Source of the DNA: Cricetulus griseus
Lineage: Eukaryota; Chordata; Mammalia; Rodentia; Cricetidae
Direction: 5' to 3'
DNA: 64,000 bases
Assembly: GCF_003668045.3 (NCBI RefSeq)
Contig: NC_048597.1
Location: 125,758,942-125,822,941, forward strand
Part shown: piece by piece, positions 57,661-64,000 of the stretch
Numbering within the stretch: position 1 is the stretch's first letter
Layout: each line of letters begins with the position of its first letter
Position numbers and translations under genes: made by a program
The notes under the pieces: model-generated
What the model was told of the DNA's origin: nothing
Seen by the model: the letters and a program-made list of their open reading frames with translations, nothing else
Database searches by the model: none

Positions 57661-58370
57661 AGTCATGGCACTGAAGGGATGAGAACTGAGTCTGACTTGC
57701 CTTGATCCCATCATTGGTACTCACTGAGGTCGAGACGGTAATTAAATCCAGAGAAGTACCAATTACAGTGAGTTTATAATTTTTCAATGGATAATGAGAA
57801 AAAAACAAACTTTGAAAACTGACTGCATGCAGGAAAGATCCTGGCAATAGCGCTCGTGGATTATCATAGTAGAGAAGAATCAAACCCCACTCAGATGAGA
57901 AGCTTGTTCCAAGCAGAGATCCCTGGGTAATAGACACAGCAGAACAGATTTCCAGGGTATAACAAAATAACAAACACACATGAAGAGAGAGATTTTCCTA
58001 GAGACCTCATTTAAATAAGTTTGTCCTTGAGAGTTCATGACCTCCTGGAGAGGTCAGTCTCAAGGACAACATTGGTAGCTCTAGTTGAGAAAAGATAGAA
58101 GGTTAACACAAAACAAACAAACAAACAAACAGAAACTATTTTAGCCCAAGTATTAGAGACATGCTGAGATGAGAGCAGATCTGTAGTTTCTTCTCCAATG
58201 AAGATGAGAAAATTGTATTAATTGCTATAAGAAAAATGTTGGTAGTTGAATAAGAACTGTATTTATGTAATGTCTTTTATTATTTAGCCACATGACTTTG
58301 TTGTCTTATGTTCAGTCTTTTAGAAAATACTTCCAATGACAATTTACGCAATGATATTAATATTTTAAGT
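57661..58370. other. No gene recognised
   Basis: An (AAAC)n run sits at about 58110-58132. The minus-strand open frame 57554-57979 (141 codons) begins in unassigned DNA and its end runs into the L1 fragment; no domain. Confidence 0.55.
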
Positions 58371-58379
58371 CATATTCTA

Positions 58380-58545
58380 GGACTAGCAATAGGGGTCAGT
58401 AGATAAAGGTGCTTGTTGACCACAGAATAGATGGAAAGAAGTGACTCCATTGTCCTCTGTCACCCATGTGCACATCGTGGACACCACAGTGGTGAACACA
58501 CATGAGCACACACTATCACAAAAGAAATGAGATAAATGCTAAATT
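58380..58545 (+). mobile_element. B2/B3-like SINE, diverged
   Basis: GGGTCAGTAGATAAAGGTGCTTG, a TCCATTGTCCTCTGTCACCC block and a CACACATGAGCACACAC tail have B2/B3 order with a damaged B box. Confidence 0.5.
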
Positions 58546-58963
58546 CTGAAATACCAGTAAGTTAGGTCAGAAAATGAAATTATCTCCAAGACAAAATTCC
58601 TTTTTATCAAAAACTTAAGAATGATTTTAAAGAACATGAATGAATACTCCATTTTCACAAGTTTCACCATAGTTCTTTCTCCATTGCCTGTGAAAACTGA
58701 CAGTGTCTAGGAATTCCACACCGGAAGGAGGTTCAGGGCAACAGTGGACTAATCTGTTCCAGGGTTCTTCTTGACAGTCAACAGTGTTGGAATGAATTTT
58801 AGTTATTTTAACTTGGCTTAAATATATTCCAAGCTCTAATGTGAGGCTGAAAATATTTTTTTCATATTTTTTTCCATAAGGCTGGAGATACACAGTTCAC
58901 TAGTAGAGTATGTAAAGATCTGGATATGAATACCAACTACAGAGTTGGGGGTGAGATGATAAT
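58546..58963. other. No gene recognised
   Basis: Non-repetitive by eye; no gene supported. Confidence 0.5.
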
Positions 58964-59518
58964 TGTTATACCCAGAATCCAGACACCCAAAGACCACCAA
59001 GAGAACAGATCCAATGCAAAACAGTCTTTTAATTGTGACTATGTCTCTGGTCTAACTGACACATCTGTGGAGTAAGATGGACATTGAGTAGCAGTGGGGA
59101 AGGGTATTTATATTGGGGGTAAAGCAAGGGAGGATCTAGGGGACTACATATTGCATAGGAACAGACTGAGAATTGGTATACCTGCGGGGGCACTGGGCCA
59201 TGGTTAATTGGTTAGTTGACACTGCAGGGAGGTTGCTATCTCTTGGGTGGTTGCTGTGGTAACTACATTCTACTTTTATCGGGGAAGAACATTCAGAGCC
59301 TATTAGCTTAGCTCCTAATTGGTTCCTGACCATATAGGGGATATCTCTGAGTTTTGTTTTAGCAAGGAGTGCAAGGACAAGGAAACTGTATAAGGTCAGG
59401 GGCGCAACACATCCTGCCACTTCCTGCTGAGGCAGGGGCCTACAAGCTGCTAGGTCTTTTCTGCAGCCCTATGATAACAGGGATCTGGGCAAGGGCCTGT
59501 GCTCTTTGGGCTCTTCAG
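58964..59518 (-). mobile_element. Older solo ERV1 LTR, antisense
   Basis: It starts TGTTATACCC and ends at CA (59517), about 554 bases. On the minus strand it has a TATAAATA box (complement near 59107-59114) and CCAAT-type boxes, and shares blocks with 62194-62726 (GTTGCT...GGGTGGTTGCT, CTAATTGGTTCCTGACC). Flanks ATAAT (59-58963) and GTAAT (59518-59522) may be a target duplicate with one mismatch. Confidence 0.7.
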
Positions 59519-59650
59519 TAATAAGTATGAATGTTGCTCACATTTAGATTTGTTTGTACTGGACCCTTAACCTCTGGGTTTACTCTTAATGTCACTTATT
59601 TCTACTAGACAGTGTTACTAATTTTAATTTTACCTCATTTGTGGCATGGC
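59519..59650. other. Spacer, nothing recognised
   Basis: Short unassigned segment between an LTR and an inverted L1 tail. Confidence 0.5.
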
Positions 59651-60290
59651 TTTTTTTTAAAAAAAGCAATCTTTTCTCATTTTGCATACCAATCCCAGTC
59701 CCCTCTTCCTCCCCTCCTTCTATTCCCCCCATGTACTCCTTAGAGAGGGAAAGGCTTCCCATGGGGAGTCAACAAAGTCTGTCACATCACTTTGTGACAG
59801 GATCAAGGCCCTCTCCTGTATATCTAGGCTGAGCAAGGTATCCCTCCTAAGAAAATGGGCTCCAAAAAGTCAGTTCAAGCAATAGGAATAAATCCTGGTC
59901 CCACTGCCATTGGCCCCACAGACTGCCAAAGCCACACAACTGTCACCCATATTCAGAGGGCCTAGTTTGGGCCTATGCAGGTTCTCCTGCTGTCAATTAA
60001 GTGTCAGTGAGCTCCCGCCAACTCAGGTCAACTGCTTTTGTGGGTTTCCCCAAACTGGTCTTGACATCTTTGCTCATATTATTGCCCCTCCCCCTTTGAC
60101 TGGACTCTGGGAACTCAGCCCAGTTTTCAGCTGTGGATCTCTGCATCTGCCTCCATTAATTGCTAGATGAAGGTTCTATGATGATAGAACCTTAAGGTAG
60201 TCTTCAATCTGATTACAAGGGAAGGTCTTAGGTGGAGTCATCCTTGTGGATTCCTGGGCATCTCCCTAGAGACAGGTTGTGACATGTAAC
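59651..60290 (-). mobile_element. L1 3' UTR, minus strand
   Basis: An inverted tail (T8A7 then CATACCAATCCCAGTCCCC), a pyrimidine-rich block, CTTCCCATGGGGAGTCAACA, GGCTGAGCAAGGTATCC and CCTCCATTAATTGCTAGATG. It is parallel to 36980-37620 throughout. 5'-truncated, no ORF2. Confidence 0.85.
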
Positions 60291-61371
60291 TTTAGTCACC
60301 AGACAAGACTTTGTAAATTAGTTTTATACTTTTCTGATAAACTGAAAGTGTCTGGTACATGTAAACTTAGGATAAGCATATTGGAAAGTACAATTGATTG
60401 AAAACCAATAGAAACATCCACAGTTCATCATTTTCAAAGTTGTTCAATGAGACTTGTCAACCTGCTCAGAAGTGAAAAAAAAGTCAATGTGTGCAGCCAT
60501 ATCTGTGCTAGCAGGACAACAGCAGTGAAACTTCCCTGTCGAGCACATCACTCAGAAAGTGGATATGAGGTGCCCTGCATGGAACACAACATGACAAGAC
60601 ACCAAAATTTAAGGGCACAGTTTTCAAAGGTGAAAAATGGGAGTTGACCATTGAGAGTGAGGATGGAACACTCTGCTTTGACTCCCAACTGTTTTCTTGT
60701 CTAAATAAAGACCAAATACAATAAATTGCTTTTTTTGCCAAAAGGGAAAAAAAGCTTTAAGTTTGGGTATAGTTTGCTTTGAGGTTTGTCTAGGGATCTG
60801 CAGTGACTGAGGTTTATAAGAATAAGGTATTAGACTCAAGAGAAAGGAGTGCCTTTTAACAAATTAATGATACATAGTGTTTTACAATTAATTAATTACC
60901 AAACAATTTAGCAATTGCTGGCTAAATAAATGGATTCCAAAGAAGACATCTGAGGGTTCTTTTGCTGTTGCTACTTAAAAATCATTGGCAGGCACGAAGT
61001 TCTTACAGCTGGTCTCTGTTTTCTTGCCTTCCCTTTTGTGTCAGTAAGAGGGGCAATAAAGGCTGGGTAGAGTGGTGGCAAGTGGCACACTCTAATGTTC
61101 GAGTTGAACATTCCTGAGGCATATGAGCATTCAGGCTCTTCCTGAAAAGCCTATACCTCTCTGAAAATCTGTGCTGACTAGAGTCTACATATTTGTCCCG
61201 AGGCTCTCTTCAGTTCTCTAGTCTTTTGTCCATTTATTAAGCTTTCCTTCCTGTCCTTCTCTGGTTGCATTCACTGGCTATGCCTGAACCACTCCAGGTG
61301 CTTGCCTATTCCAAGAAAGATAATTGGGTGCTGAGCCTCCTGGCGACCCATTCTGGAATTGTTTGCGTCAG
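60291..61371. other. No gene recognised
   Basis: Mixed-composition DNA with overlapping short frames on both strands (60447-60839) and no domain. 61058-61100 vaguely recalls a B1 5' end. Confidence 0.5.
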
Positions 61372-61465
61372 ACCTACATAGCCCTGTTTGGCCTGGGACT
61401 GACACTGTATATACCAGTCAGGTCTGGAACTCAAAGATCTGCCTGCTGGGGGTGGAATTCCGACC
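61372..61465 (-). mobile_element. B1-like SINE fragment, minus strand
   Basis: CATAGCCCTGTTTGGCCTGGGACTGACACTGTATATACCAGTCAGG, AACTCAAAGATCTGCCTGC and GGGTGGAATTCCG follow the inverted B1 order without its tail. Confidence 0.72.
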
Positions 61466-61519
61466 AGCCAGACAGCTTAGAGAGATTCTGACTGTAGAGC
61501 TGTCTGCAAGCTGTGCAGA

Positions 61520-61740
61520 GATGCAAGGATGGATCAACATACATGTGTTGATCAATAAATGTAAAGCACAAGATAAATATATTAAAGGGCAGAAACCATG
61601 TGATCACCTTTTTCAGTAAGGTAAACATCTCTGACAAAATCCAACTTCCCTTCATGATAAAATTCCTAGAGAGTCTAACCATGCAGGAGACACATCTCAA
61701 CATAATAAACGCAATGGCATTCAGAATAAGGCCATCCTAC
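61520..61740 (+). pseudogene. L1 ORF2 fragment (RT region)
   Basis: ATGCAAGGATGGATCAACAT, GATCAATAAATGTAAAGCAC, CCATGTGATCACCTTTTTCAG, GACAAAATCCAACTTCCCTTC, ATGATAAAATTCCTAGAGAGTC and CTCAACATAATAAACGCAATG match L1 ORF2 in order. Confidence 0.92.
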
Positions 61741-62190
61741 AAATACCATCATAAAAAATTCTGCATCTTACTAATGAGCAGCTGTATTAATTTAAGAGAG
61801 GGGAATTGTTGGGAGCCAAATATTGTGCTATTAGAGGATTTCTTGGAGTCCAAAGCTCCGGATCTCCAGTCTATATTGTATTTGTAGATGCTAGGTAATC
61901 TGCTATTGAATAGCATCATCTCAGAGGAGAATGCCTCCTAGTTTGCATCTCTACAGAACTAAGCATTTGAATAGGCCTGCACCAGTGCAGAGAGCAAAGT
62001 CTACATGGTGAGTGAGAACAGATAGTTAGGAGGTATTGGTCTACAGGATGAGAGATGGTAGAGATATCTGCTGATAGGGTCTAGGAGGATGAGAGAGAAA
62101 TGGCCTTGAAGTCAGGGAAGAATGGTTAGATTACAGCCAGGAAAATGCTGAATAGAGAAGAGACTCCAGTTTTGCAGCATAGAACTGAGA
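61741..62190. other. No gene recognised
   Basis: Purine-rich in part (62020-62190). No gene, RNA or repeat recognised. Confidence 0.5.
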
Positions 62191-62193
62191 GCT

Positions 62194-62726
62194 TGTTAGA
62201 CCCCCCGGAAAACTCAGCTATCTGGGGTCCCAGGCCATGACCTCCGTCACCCCAATCACCAGACGGATTCAAGAGCTTGCTGCAAACTGCATGAGGCTTT
62301 ATTGTAATTTAACGAGCTAACCCCATGTTAGCTCGGGTCTTTCACTCACCCGCCATGGCGGATGGCTAGCAAAGACTCTGAGAAGCCACAGGACCGAGAT
62401 CTTATAGGGTAGCGTAAGGAGAGTGTCTAGGGGTACGCACAGGCTCACTATTGGTGTACCCTCCTGGCTTGGAGGGCTTGTCCTGTGTTGATTGGCCAAC
62501 TGGTTGTTATGGTCCATAGGCCCTCCCAGGGTGGTTGCTATGCTCTGGGTCATTGCTGTGTGCTTGTCCATAAAGTACACCCAGGGTCGTAAAGCATAGC
62601 GCCACCAGCTAACTTCTGATTGGTTCCTTGTCACGAGGCAGGCATCTGACTTTCTAGTGTCCAGGACAAGGTCAAAAAGCACGTGTTAGGCCACTATGAC
62701 TGCCAAAAGGGAAGCTGGTCCCTCCA
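62194..62726 (-). mobile_element. Solo ERV1 LTR with perfect 4-bp target duplication
   Basis: 533 bases from TGTTAGACCC to CCTCCA, bounded by AGCT on both sides (62190-62193 and 62727-62730). On the minus strand: CCAATCA boxes, a CCTATAAG TATA-type box (complement near 62401-62406), AATAAAGCCTCATG (signal complement 62298-62303), then a U5 of about 100 bases ending GGGGGGTCTAACA. A 4-bp duplication and this U5 are gammaretrovirus-like (MuLV/VL30-related group). CpGs and the exact duplicate suggest it is young. No internal sequence. Confidence 0.92.
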
Positions 62727-62984
62727 AGCTCTCTAAAGATGTCAAGATGCCTATGTCTGGTCTTTTTTGCTGTTGGGTTGCTAGGAATTTCCACGTCCAT
62801 GCTCCCCCACTCAGGCGGAAGCTGGTTTGGGGCTGAGACATGCAGGGCCTATATATTCTGTGAATACACTTAATAATTTCAAAAATGGAACGAGATATCC
62901 TTAGATGATATTGTTTTCACTTTGATTTTAAAGAATGAAAGTTTATATGTATGTGCTTACTTATCAATGTACTTACGTATGTAA

Positions 62985-63255
62985 AGATCAGAGGGGAACC
63001 TCAGGTGTCATCCTCAGGAACAATGTTCACTTCCTTTGAGAGGGCTCTCTCTGTGGGTTAAAGCTCACCAGATGGTACTGTGGTTTCAGTGGGCACCGGG
63101 AATCCTCCCACTACCATCTCCCCACTGCTGAGATTGCATGTTAGTGCCACCATGTCTAGTGTTTCTATATGGATACTGGAAGTTGAGGTCAGGTCTACAT
63201 ACTTGTGAGACAAGCACTGTATTAAATGATCTATTGTTCATCTCTGATATTATTT
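62985..63255 (-). mobile_element. B4-like SINE, minus strand
   Basis: GATCAGAGGGGAACCTCAGG, TCATCCTCAGGAACAATG, TGAGAGGGCTCTCTCTGTGG, a GAATCCTCCCACTACCATCTCCCC body and TGAGGTCAGGTCTACATACTTGTGAGACAAGCAC match the inverted B4 (ID-B1 fused) layout. Confidence 0.75.
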
Positions 63256-64000
63256 TTAATTGTCGGTTGCCTTAAAATAATATATTTATATCCATAGGAG
63301 AATATGAAATACAAACAGTACTAGGAAATAAACATTTTAGATTTTCTGTATGAGATGAACATTAGTAAGATATTAAGATGTCTTACTAATATACCTACAG
63401 AGTCAGATTCACAAGAACATTTCAGATTTTGCTTATCATATTCCTTATTGTTATGGATACTGTTGCCAGGAATTAAGAAAATGACATTTAAATTTATGCT
63501 CTGGCAAACTCTTGATTAAGCAGGAATTCATGCATCTGTTTTGAATGATAAGTGGAAAAAATTAAAAAATTCTTATTTTATCTAGAAATCTGATTCCCAA
63601 ATTATATTTTGCAATCATATATTAACTCATCAAAAATAATGTTTTAGATGTCTGTCTGCTTGTGACAAGTGAAAGCAATAAAGGACATGGATTTTATGGG
63701 TAGGGAGGTGGAAAGGATCTTGGAAAAGTTGAAGGAGGGGACATGTATTTTATGAGTAAAAAATTCTCCTTTTTTAATAAAAAAGAAGAAGCATATGTAG
63801 TATTATAGGTTAAAGGTTAGTTGTTGACAGTGCATTGTAGTAAGAAATGGAGATAGCAGATGCAGTAATCACAAGAAGACTGCTAAATAATTAGAGAAAT
63901 TCAAGTACTGAAATATTTAGCAGGTGCTTAAAATTATTACAGACAATAAAATTTATTATGCTGTATACAATAGTTTCAGATTATTCCAAATGCTCTTCCA
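63256..64000. other. No gene recognised
   Basis: AT-rich DNA to the window end; no gene or repeat family recognised. Confidence 0.5.

Noticed and set aside
61807..62180. IAP-type LTR start (TGTTGGGAGCC)
   Set aside because: The match stops after about 11 bases; no TATA, poly(A) signal or target duplicate follows.

Overview
The window looks like rodent genomic DNA from a gene desert or a large intron. B1, B2, B3, B4/ID SINEs, Lx-type LINE-1 pieces, a URR1 hAT MITE and MaLR-like LTRs are all present. The better-preserved B1 copies carry a GAACTAG(C/A)TCTTGT block where house-mouse B1 normally has GAACTCACTCTGT. I associate that block with cricetid rodents (hamsters, voles, deer mice), so Cricetidae is the best guess; species is not determinable by eye. 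The DNA is AT-rich and full of dinucleotide microsatellites, and CpG is scarce.

I see no intact host protein-coding gene. No open frame is longer than about 160 codons. The longer ones lie in retroviral or LINE remnants, in microsatellites, or in AT-rich DNA with no recognisable domain. No rRNA, tRNA or CRISPR feature was found. The identifiable coding history is that of mobile elements.

Region by region: 1-1.86 kb holds a 10-N gap, a possible minus-strand LTR and a B1. 1.87-9.15 kb is a decayed gammaretrovirus-like (ERV1) provirus with both LTRs, gag/pro/pol remnants, almost no env and an apparent 5-bp target duplication (AGGGG); a younger solo LTR lies antisense inside its integrase. 9.2-19.4 kb is mostly unassigned DNA with an inverted GA/CT tract pair around a URR1 MITE, and an L1 fragment. 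19.38-19.66 kb is a compact solo LTR with a perfect 6-bp duplication (CACTAT). 20-30.8 kb has a MaLR-like LTR, microsatellites, an L1 3' end, two B1s and a (TG)(CG)(CA) palindrome. 30.9-38.4 kb is one old LINE-1 in plus orientation, split by nested insertions: a 1.2-kb retroposed unit with target duplication, a reverse L1 3' end, a CA tract and a B1. 38.4-54.6 kb is relatively repeat-poor and includes stretches that look like conserved non-coding elements. 54.6-55.3 kb is a near-perfect 242-bp tandem duplication. 57-64 kb has SINEs, L1 pieces and two more antisense ERV1 solo LTRs.

The informative content is an insertion history in which relative ages can be read from nesting and target-site duplications. 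I found no convincing new gene system.
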